Of a stretch of DNA of 64,000 bases, positions 45,851 through 54,264 are shown one piece after another. The stretch is taken from assembly GCF_001455965.1 (NCBI RefSeq), contig NZ_LKKO01000025.1, positions 186,001 through 250,000 on the forward strand, given 5' to 3'. The stretch comes from Methylobacterium sp. GXS13. GTDB lineage: Bacteria > Pseudomonadota > Alphaproteobacteria > Rhizobiales > Beijerinckiaceae. A program made the position numbers and the translations under genes. The notes under the pieces are model-generated. The model saw nothing but the letters and a program-made list of their open reading frames with translations, had not been told where the DNA came from and did not search any database. Numbering within the stretch: the first letter of the stretch is position 1; every line of letters begins with the position of its first letter.

Positions 45851-46706
45851 CCTGGGCCAGGCCGAGTCCGAGCAGGCGGTCGGCGTTGCGCCACAGGGCG
45901 GCGTCCAGGGCCTCCTCCGACAGGCCGAGCCCGCGGAAATCCTCGACGCCCTGGCGCATCGGCCGGAACGGGAACGAGGACCCGAACAGGAACTGGTCCT
46001 TCATGAAGCCGTTCGCCGCCTCGACATAGAGGCCGCCGCCGGGGGCGAACGTGTACATGTCCGGGGAGACGAACACGTTCTCGTTGCGGAAGGCCACGGT
46101 CACCATCTCGGCGACGTGCGGGTAGAACCCGTGGCAGCACACGATCGGCAGCTTTGGGAAGGTTTTGGCGACCCGGTCCACCGCCAGGGGATCGTTGAGG
46201 CGCAGGTCCGGTGTGGTCGGGCCGGACATCACGAAGGCGGGCACCGCGAGTTTCTCGCACAGCTCGTAGAGCGGCATCAGCCGCTCGTCGTCGGCCCGCA
46301 TGCCCTCGCGGTAGAAGCCGGCATCGAGGTTGATCCCCTTGAAGCCGAGCTCGGTCACGGCACGCTTGGCCTCGGCGACCGCGGCCTTGCGGCCGAGCTT
46401 CACCGGATCCACCGACGCAATGCCGATCAGCCGCTTCGGATCGTGCCCGGCGGCCTGCGCGAGGGCGTCGTTCGAGATCCGGACCCCCGGCACCGAGCGG
46501 GCGACCATCACGGCGACGTCGATCCCGGCCCCGTCCATCTCGGCACGGAACCCGTCGATCGTCGCACCGCGGGTGAAGTGCTCGACCTCGCGGCTGCCGA
46601 CCCGGGCGTTCAGCCAGCGGGCGACGCCGAATTCCGGCGTGTCCGGCTCGGCGCCGAAGAACTTGTGCAGGAAGGTCGGCCGGCTGCGCATGTCCACGAC
46701 AGGCAT
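45846..46706 (-). CDS. Amidohydrolase-fold (COG2159) protein lacking the HxH metal motif
   Basis: A 286-residue TIM-barrel protein. The family text is clear (GIDVAVMVARS, ASVDPVKLGRKAAVAEAKRA, GFKGINLDAGFY, PIVCCHGFYPHVAEMV). The N-terminal metal motif, usually HxH, reads DMRSRP, and the C-terminal acidic site reads FGSSFPFRP. This points to a subfamily with altered or no metal binding. Start ATG 46706 follows GGAG. It may be co-transcribed with the upstream MFS gene. Confidence 0.78.
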   Translation of the reverse strand: MPVVDMRSRPTFLHKFFGAEPDTPEFGVARWLNARVGSREVEHFTRGATIDGFRAEMDGAGIDVAVMVARSVPGVRISNDALAQAAGHDPKRLIGIASVDPVKLGRKAAVAEAKRAVTELGFKGINLDAGFYREGMRADDERLMPLYELCEKLAVPAFVMSGPTTPDLRLNDPLAVDRVAKTFPKLPIVCCHGFYPHVAEMVTVAFRNENVFVSPDMYTFAPGGGLYVEAANGFMKDQFLFGSSFPFRPMRQGVEDFRGLGLSEEALDAALWRNADRLLGLGLAQG

Positions 46707-46733
46707 TTTTTGGGGACTCCATGGTTGTGACTG

Positions 46734-46855
46734 GATCCACAAGGTCGAGACCTTGTGCGGGTGCAGGGCGGAGCCCTGCTATCGGGCCTCGGGCCGTGCG
46801 CTCAAGGGCTCCGCCCCTGAACCCCGCCAAAGGGCTGAGCCCTTTGGAAACCCGA
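46734..46855. repeat. Dispersed 3'-end hairpin repeat, copy B
   Basis: Nearly identical to copy A over 50 bases, with the same CAAAGGGCTGAGCCCTTTG hairpin (46828-46846). It lies just past the 3' end of the MFS gene (minus strand). Confidence 0.8.
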
Positions 46856-46880
46856 TCTCGTCCCTGGCAGGCGGGTCTCG

Positions 46881-48317
46881 TCAATGCGAGACGGCTTCCA
46901 GCACCTTGCCGCGCGTCTCGACCCCGAGGGTGAGCACCAGCAGGGCGGCGATCAGGAAGCCGCCCGCACCGACCTGGAAGGCGGTGGCCGGGCCGTAATC
47001 CCGCACCAGCACCGGCACGATCATCGGCCCCAATATGGCGCCGATCCGCCCGAAGGCCGAGGCGAACCCGGCCCCCGTGGCCCGGGCTCGGGTCGGGTAC
47101 AGCTCCGGCGTGTAGGCGTAGAGGCAGCTCCACATGCCGAACATGAAGAACTGCATCACGAAGCCGGCGACGAACAGCCCGGTCACCGCGAGGCCGGCGA
47201 CGGTCAGTACGGGCTCGCCGCCGGCATTGCCGTACAGCCAGGCCGCGGCCGCCGCGCAGACGAGGAACAGAGCCGTGGTCGGCTTGCGGCCGATCCGCTC
47301 GAGCAGCCATGCCGCCGTGGCGAAGCCCGGGATGCCGCCGAGCGTGATCAGGGTCACGAAGCCCACCGAGCCGACGATCGAGAAGCCGCGCTCCTTGAGC
47401 AGCACCGCGATCCAGGAATTGAGCCCGAAGAAGCCGATCAGCGCGAAGAACCACAGCCCGAAGGCCATCACGGTGCGCATCCGGTAGGCCGGCGCGAACA
47501 GGGTCGCCACCGCGCTCAGCCGGGGAGCCGGGACCGTCTCCGCCACCGCGGCGGCGACCGGCGGGGTGACCGGGGGCAGGGGGCGGCCGGTGGCGCGCTC
47601 GACCGCGCGCTCCATCGTGGCCATCACCGCCTCGGCCTCCGCGTGGCGGCCGGCTTCGGCGAGCCAGCGGGGCGATTCGGGCATGGAGCGGCGCACCGCC
47701 AGCACCACCAGGGACAGCAGGCCGACCACCACGAAGGCCCAGCGCCAGCCGAGATAGGGCAGCACGAAGAAGCTGATCGCCCCCGACAGCACGTAGCCCA
47801 CCGCCCAGAATCCCTCCAGGATCGCGATGTATTTGCCGCGCACGGGGGCCGGGACGATCTCGGAGACCATCGCCTGCGCCACCGGCGCCTCGCCGCCGAC
47901 GCCCACCCCGATCAGGAACCGGCAGGCCATCAGCACGGGCAGGCTCCAGGCGGTGGCCGCCGCGAGGCTCGCCAGGCCCCAGACCACCATGGTCACCTGG
48001 AACACCGCTTTGCGGCCGAACCGGTCGGAGGCGGTGCCGGCGACGATGTTGCCGACGAGCTGGCCCGCGAAGGTCATGGCGGCGAGCTGGCCGGCCTCCG
48101 TGGGGGTCAGCCCGAAAGCCACCACGATCGAGCCGAGCAGGAAGGTCAGCAGTGCCACGTCGATCTGGTCGACCAGCCACGCGGAGGCGATGATCGCGAA
48201 GATTTTTCGCTGGTAGCGCGACATCGGCAGCCGTTCGAGGCGCGCGGCGATATCCGAGACGACCGGGCGCCCGTCCTCGCGCGGTGGGTTGGCCGTCGGA
48301 TCGGCGACAGGCTGCAA
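46881..48317 (-). CDS. MFS transporter (sugar/aromatic-acid porter type)
   Basis: A 478-residue, 12-helix permease. Motifs include DRFGRKAVFQ in loop 2-3, GVGVGGEAPVAQAMVSEIVP, WRWAFVVVGLL and PESPRWLAEAGR, as in sugar-porter/AAHS carriers. The proposed start is TTG 48317 with GGGAG eight bases upstream; no nearby ATG preserves the N-terminal text. It precedes the amidohydrolase-like gene and could deliver its substrate. Confidence 0.85.
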   Translation of the reverse strand: MQPVADPTANPPREDGRPVVSDIAARLERLPMSRYQRKIFAIIASAWLVDQIDVALLTFLLGSIVVAFGLTPTEAGQLAAMTFAGQLVGNIVAGTASDRFGRKAVFQVTMVVWGLASLAAATAWSLPVLMACRFLIGVGVGGEAPVAQAMVSEIVPAPVRGKYIAILEGFWAVGYVLSGAISFFVLPYLGWRWAFVVVGLLSLVVLAVRRSMPESPRWLAEAGRHAEAEAVMATMERAVERATGRPLPPVTPPVAAAVAETVPAPRLSAVATLFAPAYRMRTVMAFGLWFFALIGFFGLNSWIAVLLKERGFSIVGSVGFVTLITLGGIPGFATAAWLLERIGRKPTTALFLVCAAAAAWLYGNAGGEPVLTVAGLAVTGLFVAGFVMQFFMFGMWSCLYAYTPELYPTRARATGAGFASAFGRIGAILGPMIVPVLVRDYGPATAFQVGAGGFLIAALLVLTLGVETRGKVLEAVSH

Positions 48318-48463
48318 AGCGGATTCTCCCTCGACATCCGGACCGCCGCAGGCGGTCGCGCATGCGCTCCGGTACAGCAGGGCCGCCCGTCGGAACAGGC
48401 GCGCGGTGTCGGCGGCCCGGATCCGGCCTATCTGGTCGGCTGCCTCCGGACACTGGACCCGCG

Positions 48464-49342
48464 ATGAATGATGCTCCCTCGGCCGCGCAGCACGGCCGCT
48501 ACCGCTACAGCGCCCTGCCGGACCGGCCGGCCTACGACTGGCCCGGGGCTAAGCGGCTCGCGGTCTATGTCGGGCTCAACCTGGAAACCTTCGATTTCGG
48601 GTCGGGGCTCGGGGCGGAGCTGGCCCCGGGCGGGCCGCAGCCCGACGTGCTCAACTACGCCTGGCGCGACTGGGGCAACCGGGTCGGGGCCTGGCGGCTG
48701 CGGGAGACCCTCGACGCCCTGGGCCTGCCCGCGAGCGTGCTGGTCAACAGCCGGCTCTACCGGGACTGCCCGGGCCTGATCGAGGCGTTCCGGGCCCGGG
48801 GCGACGAGATCGTCGGCCACGGCCGCACCAATGCCGAGCGGCAGGGCACCCTGCCCGAGGCGGAGGAGCGCGCCCTGATCGCGGAGGCCACCGCGATCCT
48901 GACCCGGGAGGAGGGCCGGGCGCCCGCCGGCTGGCTCGGGCCCTGGATCTCGCAGTCGCGGGTCACGCCCGACCTGCTGGCCGAGGCCGGCTACCGCTAC
49001 CTGCTCGACTGGTGCCATGACGACCAGCCGACCTGGATGGCGACCCGGGGCGGCGGCCGGATCCTGGCCGTGCCCTATCCGCAGGAGCTCAACGACATCC
49101 CGGCGATCGTCGCCCGCAAGGAGACCGGCCGCCAGTTCGCCGACGCGATCGTGGACGCCTTCGACGAGATGCTGGAGCAATCCGCCGCCGCACCGCTGGT
49201 GATGGGCATCGCGCTCCACCCGTACATCGTCGGCCAGCCCCACCGGCTGCGGCCCCTCCGGGCGGCGCTCGGCCATATCGCGGCCCACCGGGACCGGATC
49301 TGGATCACCACGGCCGGCGCGATCGCCGCGGCCATTGCCTGA
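48464..49342 (+). CDS. Polysaccharide deacetylase family protein (PuuE-like)
   Basis: A 292-residue protein with NodB-homology fold (LAVYVGLNLETFDFG, LRETLDALGLPASVLVN, GDEIVGHGRTNAERQ). The HxxxH metal pair of chitin deacetylases is HGRTN here, as in PuuE/allantoinase-like members that deaminate or hydrolyse small amides. Divergent from the MFS gene, so all three genes may serve one uncharacterised pathway for a small amide or ureide. Confidence 0.82.
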   Translation: MNDAPSAAQHGRYRYSALPDRPAYDWPGAKRLAVYVGLNLETFDFGSGLGAELAPGGPQPDVLNYAWRDWGNRVGAWRLRETLDALGLPASVLVNSRLYRDCPGLIEAFRARGDEIVGHGRTNAERQGTLPEAEERALIAEATAILTREEGRAPAGWLGPWISQSRVTPDLLAEAGYRYLLDWCHDDQPTWMATRGGGRILAVPYPQELNDIPAIVARKETGRQFADAIVDAFDEMLEQSAAAPLVMGIALHPYIVGQPHRLRPLRAALGHIAAHRDRIWITTAGAIAAAIA

Positions 49343-49352
49343 CCGCCAAAGA

Positions 49353-49462
49353 CGGGGTTTCCAAAGGGCTCAGCCCTTTGGCGGGGTTTGGGGGCGGAGC
49401 CCCTGAGTACGGCGGGCTCCGCCCGCACCCGCAAAAGGTCTCGACCTTTTGAATCCGGGATT
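49353..49462. repeat. Dispersed 3'-end hairpin repeat, copy C
   Basis: Inverse orientation to copies A and B; hairpin at 49362-49380. It starts 11 bases after the deacetylase stop and precedes the end of the minus-strand gene at 49471. Confidence 0.8.
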
Positions 49463-49470
49463 CGCGTCGT

Positions 49471-49725
49471 TCAGTCGGGGATCGCGAGGCCGATCGACAG
49501 GCACAGGGCGGCCACGGCGGTGAGCGCCACGGCCGCCTGGCGGACCTGATACCAGCGGGCGTTGCGGGCGTGCTCCTCCGGGCTGGCGCCAAGACGCAGC
49601 TCGTCGTCAAAACCCTTCACGAAGGATTCGAAGCTCGGGAAGGCCCGCCGGGCAAGCCACAGCCACACGCCGACCGCGATCAGGCTGGCGACCCCGCCCC
49701 CATACGTAAAAGCATCGTCCAGCAT
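49471..49725 (-). CDS. 84-residue two-helix membrane protein
   Basis: Helices at ~8-26 (GVASLIAVGVWLWLARRAF) and ~60-80 (VALTAVAALCLSIGLAI) flank a charged loop (ELRLGASPEEHARNARWYQ). The family is known only as conserved hypothetical in this group. Confidence 0.65.
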   Translation of the reverse strand: MLDDAFTYGGGVASLIAVGVWLWLARRAFPSFESFVKGFDDELRLGASPEEHARNARWYQVRQAAVALTAVAALCLSIGLAIPD

Positions 49726-49852
49726 CCGGCGTACGCCTACCAGCCCACGCCCCCCTCAAGGCGTTCATGTACTGCAAGATGCTGGAATTGCCTAGGTCGT
49801 AGCCCCGATTCGGGGGGCGCCTTTTGGTTTCCGGTCCGTATCCGAACGCCAT

Positions 49853-50680
49853 TCAGGCCGGCGGGCGGCCCAGCGCATAGAGGGTGATGGCGGCGGCGTT
49901 CGAGACGTTGAGGCTTCGGATCGCCCCCGAGAACGGGATCCGGGCCAGGACGTCGCAGCAGGTCCGGGTCCGCTCCCGCAGGCCCTTGCCCTCCGCGCCG
50001 AGGACGATCACCAGCGGCCGCGCGATGGTGAGTGTGTCGAGGCTCGCCGCCGCATCGGAATCGAGGCCGATCCGGGTGTAGCCGCGCTCGCCCAGCTCGA
50101 TCAGCGCCTCCGCCAGATTGCGGACGGTGACGAAGGGTACGTGCTCCAGGCCGCCCGAGGCGGATTTCGCCAGGACCCCGGTGGCGCCCGGCGCGTGCCG
50201 CACGGTGGTGACGATGCCGGCGACCCCGAAGGCCGCGGCCGTGCGGACGATCGCCCCGACATTGTGCGGGTCGGTGATCTGATCCAGCGCCAGCAGCAGG
50301 GCATCGGCCGGCAGGTCGTCGGCGGCGGGGGCGGGCAGGGGCTCGGCCTCGAGATACAGCCCCTGGTGGACCGCGTCCGGCCCGAGCAGACGGCCGATCT
50401 CGCTCGGCCGCACAAGCTCGGGGGTGATGCGCAGGGCGTCGCCGAATTCCTCGGCCAGCCGGGCGGCGGCGTTCTCGGTGGCGAGCAGCCGGTGCAATCC
50501 GCGCTCGGCGTTGCCCAGGGCCTGAACCACCGGGTGCCAGCCGTAGAGCACGGCGGAGCCGTCGGCTGCGCCGGATTCGGGATGTGGTCCGGATCCGCCG
50601 GGACGGCCGCCGGGCCGAAAGCCGGCTCGCGATCCGAAACGGGGGCCGCCGGGGCGGCCGTCGGTGCGACGGCCGGTCAT
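49853..50680 (-). CDS. rlmB: 23S rRNA (guanosine-2'-O-)-methyltransferase RlmB (TrmH family)
   Basis: A 275-residue enzyme. It has an N-terminal Gly/Arg-rich extension, a substrate-binding domain (GSAVLYGWHPVVQAL) and the SPOUT catalytic domain with motif 1 (DPHNVGAIVRTAAAFG), motif 2 (VIVLGAEGKGL) and motif 3 (IPFSGAIRSLNVSNAAAI). It uses AdoMet to methylate G2251 of 23S rRNA in its family prototype. In motif 3 an Asn stands where Val is common. Confidence 0.93.
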   Translation of the reverse strand: MTGRRTDGRPGGPRFGSRAGFRPGGRPGGSGPHPESGAADGSAVLYGWHPVVQALGNAERGLHRLLATENAAARLAEEFGDALRITPELVRPSEIGRLLGPDAVHQGLYLEAEPLPAPAADDLPADALLLALDQITDPHNVGAIVRTAAAFGVAGIVTTVRHAPGATGVLAKSASGGLEHVPFVTVRNLAEALIELGERGYTRIGLDSDAAASLDTLTIARPLVIVLGAEGKGLRERTRTCCDVLARIPFSGAIRSLNVSNAAAITLYALGRPPA

Positions 50681-50924
50681 CGGAGAGCGATCGGAGAGGG
50701 GAGCATCGGCACGGCCTTTCTTGAATGGGTCGCTCCGAGAAACCGGGCGGCACCGTCCACGTCAAGCCGAGGCCACTTGAAAGACCGCATCGGCGTGAGG
50801 GGCCGGGTTCGATCTTCCGAGGCCCCCATCCCAAGCAACCCCGGTCTGTGGATGGATCCGGGATATTCCCTTCAAACCATGTGACTATCGACGGAACCAG
50901 CTGTGTTCTTCAGAGCGAACATCC

Positions 50925-51035
50925 GCGCCATTAAGTAGGAAAAATATCAAGATGGAATCTTTCAGAGAGTCAGTTCGGAAGACTATATGCAGTGCCGATT
51001 TCATCATTCCGGACAAAGGTTTGAGTGTGTTCTTC
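50925..51035. other. AT-rich stretch left of the iterons, candidate unwinding element
   Basis: This segment (including TTAAGTAGGAAAAATATCAAG) is much richer in A+T than the window average and directly adjoins the iteron array. It fits a DNA-unwinding element. No DnaA box was recognised. Confidence 0.45.
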
Positions 51036-51257
51036 GTATCCAACTCTGCGCAGGTGTGCATGCGATTCTGCGCTGTGCCGTATCGGAGTCTGCGGGCATC
51101 CGGCTGGTGCGCGTATCGGATTCTGCGCGGTCCCGTATCGGATTCGGCGCGGATTCGGGCTCGGAGCGGTGGAATGTGGGGATAGAACGCTGAAGCCCGG
51201 GCGTATCGAACTCTGCGTGGGTCGAAGGCCCCGATCCGCGCGTATGCAACTCTGCGC
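51036..51257 (+). repeat. Seven iterons, plasmid-type replication origin
   Basis: Seven 16-base direct repeats with consensus GTATCGGAYTCTGCGC begin at 51036, 51058, 51080, 51113, 51135, 51203 and 51242. The first five are spaced 22, 22, 33 and 22 bases, exact multiples of 11, so they lie on the same face of the helix. A RepA-like gene begins 155 bases downstream. This is the architecture of an iteron-controlled origin. Confidence 0.82.
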
Positions 51258-51411
51258 CGCAGCCGATCGCGTGCTCCCCGGGGAAGCGTGGATTGCCGGG
51301 ACAAGCCCGATCGAACCGGAGCCCCGGCCGGTGAATCGTGGCATGGCAGGATCGGGCCGCCCCTCCGCATTCCGGAGCGGTGCGCCCGCATGCGGCTCGG
51401 ACTGAGGGGCG

Positions 51412-52512
51412 ATGGGCATCGAGGAGAAGATCGCCGCGATCCAGGATGCGGATCTGCGAGCCGAGATCGAGGCGGCACGCGGCGGCTTCCTGTTCGCGCA
51501 GATCGTCGAGCACGTGCTGCACCGCCAGCGCGCGCGCGATGCCGAGGCCGCCGTTCTCGGGGAGCAGGAACTCCGCCGCGCCCAGCTGTCGCGCGACCAG
51601 CGCCGCCGCGACGCGGTGCGCCTCGTCATCGAGAGCGAGCCGGCAGTGCCGTCGAGCCTGCAGCACATCCATTCCGTGCTGGCGCTCTGCGGCCTGCCCT
51701 ATCGCGACCCCGGACCGGTGCGCGAATTCACCCGCACCTACGGGCGCAACTCGCTGAGCCTGATGGCCGGGCGGATCAAGGATCCGGAGACCGGCGCCTT
51801 CGAGCCCCAGGGGCTGCCCTATGGGCCGAAGGCCCGGCTGGTGCTGCTGCACCTCTGCACCGAGGCGGTACGCCAGCGCAGCCCGACCGTGAAGGTCGCC
51901 GAGACGCTCTCGGCCCTCATGCGCGAGATGGGCTTCGCGGTGACCGGCGGCGAGCGCGGCACCATCCGGCAGTTCAAGGAGCAGCTGAACCGGCTGGCCG
52001 CCTGCACCATGCAGATCGGCCTCTGGGACGGGCGCGACAGCGCCACCACCCTCAACGTCCCGCCGTTCCGAAGCCTGGAATTGTGGAAGCCCCGGGCCGG
52101 GGAGGGCGAGGACGAGGCGGGCCGGACGGTGCGGTTCGACCCGGAATTCTACGAGACGCTGATCAAGCACGCGCTGCCGGTGGACGTGCGGGCGGCGCGG
52201 GCGTTTTCCGGCTCGGCGCGCAAGCTCGACCTGCTGTTCTGGACCGGCTACCGGCTGCGCGCCCTGCCGCGCCCGCTGCGGCTGACCTGGAACAACCTGC
52301 ACGCGCAGTTCGGGGCCGAGAACGCCTCGATCCGCAGTTTCCGGCAGGCCTTCAAGGCCGATCTGGCGCATCTGCGCGAGGTGTTTCCGCGGCTGCCGAT
52401 GGTGCTCGACGATGGCGGCCTGACCCTGCACCCGGCCGATCCGAGCGCGCTGCTGGTACCGCCGCGCCCGGCTTCCACGAAGGGAATGAAAGCGCGTCGG
52501 CAGGGAATTTAG
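51412..52512 (+). CDS. RepA-like plasmid replication initiator
   Basis: A 366-residue protein. The C-terminal half (FDPEFYETLIKHALPVDVRA, SARKLDLLFWTGYRLRALP, WNNLHAQFG, FRQAFKADLAHLREVFP) matches the plasmid RepA family of Pfam RepA_C. The first half (residues ~75-230) contains a predicted winged-helix region. TGAGGGG precedes ATG 51412. The protein would bind the upstream iterons. No parA, parB, relaxase or integrase gene is near, and neighbouring genes look chromosomal. Confidence 0.82.
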   Translation: MGIEEKIAAIQDADLRAEIEAARGGFLFAQIVEHVLHRQRARDAEAAVLGEQELRRAQLSRDQRRRDAVRLVIESEPAVPSSLQHIHSVLALCGLPYRDPGPVREFTRTYGRNSLSLMAGRIKDPETGAFEPQGLPYGPKARLVLLHLCTEAVRQRSPTVKVAETLSALMREMGFAVTGGERGTIRQFKEQLNRLAACTMQIGLWDGRDSATTLNVPPFRSLELWKPRAGEGEDEAGRTVRFDPEFYETLIKHALPVDVRAARAFSGSARKLDLLFWTGYRLRALPRPLRLTWNNLHAQFGAENASIRSFRQAFKADLAHLREVFPRLPMVLDDGGLTLHPADPSALLVPPRPASTKGMKARRQGI

Positions 52513-52646
52513 TGGGCCCATATGGAATGCCGTCCATACCCTGTCTATTCCATCGCGTTCCCTTCAATTTTGGGAATGGAACGGCTCAAGGTATTCCCAG
52601 GCTAATCGGAATGCGGTAGATGTTCCCTCGCGCTGAAGGGAATGAG
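52480..52646. repeat. Cluster of GGAAT/ATTCC motifs between repA and the next gene
   Basis: About nine GGGAA(T) or inverted (A)TTCCC elements occur within 170 bases, at the very end of repA and in the spacer, including two AAGGGAATGA copies (52480s and 52636-52645). The spacing is irregular. They may be operator sites for a second DNA-binding protein, possibly the product of the gene at 52649. Confidence 0.55.
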
Positions 52647-52648
52647 GC

Positions 52649-53293
52649 ATGAGCCTGTCAGAGGACGAGATCGAAGCGCGGCTCGCCGCGTTGCGCCGGC
52701 AGCGGGAGGCGCTCGACCGGGAGATCGCCGATCTCGTGCTTTACCTGGAACTCGGCCGGCGCTTGAGCGGGTCGGTGGGCGGACCGGCCCCGGCCGATCG
52801 GGGGCGGGGTGGACCGGGCCATCCTGCCCGCCCCGCCCCGGAGTCGGCGGCGGTCGTGGCCCACGACACGCCCGTCGATGCCGGCCTGCCGCGCAGGGCT
52901 CGGCCGGTCTCGGACCCGACCGGGTTCGAGGCCTGGGATCCCCCACCGCGCGAGACCCGACACGGCCCAGCGCATCCTGAGGAGGCGGACGGGATCCCGC
53001 CGGCAATCGCCTTCACGGAGGATGCGGCGGCCGCCCGCCGCTACGGACGCGCGCTGGTGGAGGCGGCCTGCGCGGGGATCCTGGAGGCGGGCCGGCCGTT
53101 GCACGCGGGCGAGATCCTGGAGATTCTCGTGGCCCGCGGCTTCACCCTGCCGGGGCGCGATCCGGTAGCGGCTCTCAACACCCGCCTGTGGAAGCGGTCC
53201 GGCCCGGGAGGCCCCCTGCGCCGCGTCGCCGAGGCCACCTACGCCCTGGCCGGGGATTCCAGACCCGGGCAGAGCTACGATCCGGAGGCTTGA
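52649..53293 (+). CDS. Coiled-coil plus HARE-HTH-like protein next to repA
   Basis: A 214-residue protein. A charged N-terminal coiled coil (EDEIEARLAALRRQREALDREIADL), a long disordered Pro/Gly linker (~42-115), and a C-terminal winged-helix-like domain (AGRPLHAGEILEILVARGF ... LNTRLWKRSGPGGPLRRV) resembling HARE-HTH modules of chromatin and restriction proteins. It follows the GGAAT cluster and probably binds DNA. Confidence 0.65.
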   Translation: MSLSEDEIEARLAALRRQREALDREIADLVLYLELGRRLSGSVGGPAPADRGRGGPGHPARPAPESAAVVAHDTPVDAGLPRRARPVSDPTGFEAWDPPPRETRHGPAHPEEADGIPPAIAFTEDAAAARRYGRALVEAACAGILEAGRPLHAGEILEILVARGFTLPGRDPVAALNTRLWKRSGPGGPLRRVAEATYALAGDSRPGQSYDPEA

Positions 53294-53494
53294 GGGACGG
53301 CAAGGCCGGCAGTCACGATGCCGTGACGCTCGTGTGACCCGGTGCCGATCCCGGCCGGGCCTGACCCATATGGGGGACGCGCCGCCGCGGGACCCGTCCA
53401 TACGGTCCCGGATCGTCTCCCTCGGGGCGGATTGAGGATCGTGAGCCATGCACAGCGACGCGCGATCCCGCTCCGCGGGTCCGGCGGCGGGCCC

Positions 53495-53713
53495 ATGACG
53501 GCGGCTCTCGCCGTACCGGCCGCGCAGGTCTGCGCCTTCGCGCTGGGCTGTGCCGTGATCCATGCCGCGCGCGGACATGCCGAGATCCTGACCCGGGTGC
53601 TCGCCGCCGCGGCGATCCTGGCCGCCGTCCTGGTGCTGCTCGTCGCCTCCCTCGACTGCGCTCCCGAGGCTGACGCGGTCATGGGCCCGAGCGCGGTCTC
53701 CGCGGCGTCCTGA
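53495..53713 (+). CDS. Small membrane protein, hypothetical
   Basis: A 72-residue protein with two hydrophobic helices (VPAAQVCAFALGCAVIHAA and VLAAAAILAAVLVLLVASL). A GTG 54 bases upstream is an alternative start. No family recognised. Confidence 0.5.
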   Translation: MTAALAVPAAQVCAFALGCAVIHAARGHAEILTRVLAAAAILAAVLVLLVASLDCAPEADAVMGPSAVSAAS

Positions 53714-53735
53714 GCGCCCCGCAGGTACTGGACCG

Positions 53736-54032
53736 TCAGTTGATCAGGCAGAAGCCGGCGCCGGTGCCGACGCGCCTGTCCTGCGCGCACCAGGGCCTGG
53801 GGGCTGCCCGGAGCGCCTCCTTGGGCAGGTCCGCCGGAATCTTCAGGGCCGAGGTTGTCTGGGCGGCTTCGGGCTCCGGGTGACGCAGCGCGAGGCTGTC
53901 GAGCAGGAGGCGTGGCTCGGCTTCCGGACCCGGGCTTGCCGCCACCGGCCGGAGGCCGTCGGTCCGCTCCTGTGCGGCCGCAGCCCCGGTCAGGACCAGG
54001 CAGGCGATCGGGGCCGCGAGGAACCTGAACAT
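53736..54032 (-). CDS. Small secreted protein, hypothetical
   Basis: A 98-residue protein with a signal peptide (MFRFLAAPIACLVLTGAAAA). The mature part ends CAQDRRVGTGAGFCLIN, with two Cys that could form a disulphide. Proteins with this ending appear conserved in Methylobacterium, from memory rather than a search. Confidence 0.6.
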   Translation of the reverse strand: MFRFLAAPIACLVLTGAAAAQERTDGLRPVAASPGPEAEPRLLLDSLALRHPEPEAAQTTSALKIPADLPKEALRAAPRPWCAQDRRVGTGAGFCLIN

Positions 54033-54183
54033 CGACGAAGCTCCCTGCCGAGGACGCACGTCCGGCCGATCCCGGGCTTACGGGACGGCCGGACAGCGCG
54101 AGTGTGGCGACGGCATCTTAAAAGGGTGCGAAGATTCAGGCTTAACCGGATGCCAAGATCGTGGATCGAAGGCTCTATACGGG

Positions 54184-54241
54184 CGGACAAAGTCGTCGGC
54201 CCACTGGCGATCAATCGTCGGTGGGCCGACGACTTTGTCCG
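54184..54241. repeat. Perfect 21-bp inverted repeat
   Basis: The arms 54184-54204 and 54221-54241 are exact complements with a 16-base centre. It starts 24 bases past the carbonic anhydrase stop (minus strand). It lacks a T-run, so it may be a terminator, a recombination site or a miniature element. Confidence 0.75.
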
Positions 54242-54264
54242 GTTTGAGCGGACAGGGCTGGCGC

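Noticed and set aside
51036..51257. CRISPR array interpretation of the repeats
   Set aside because: Repeats are only 16 bases, spacers are 6-52 bases and often similar, and no cas genes are present; iterons fit better.
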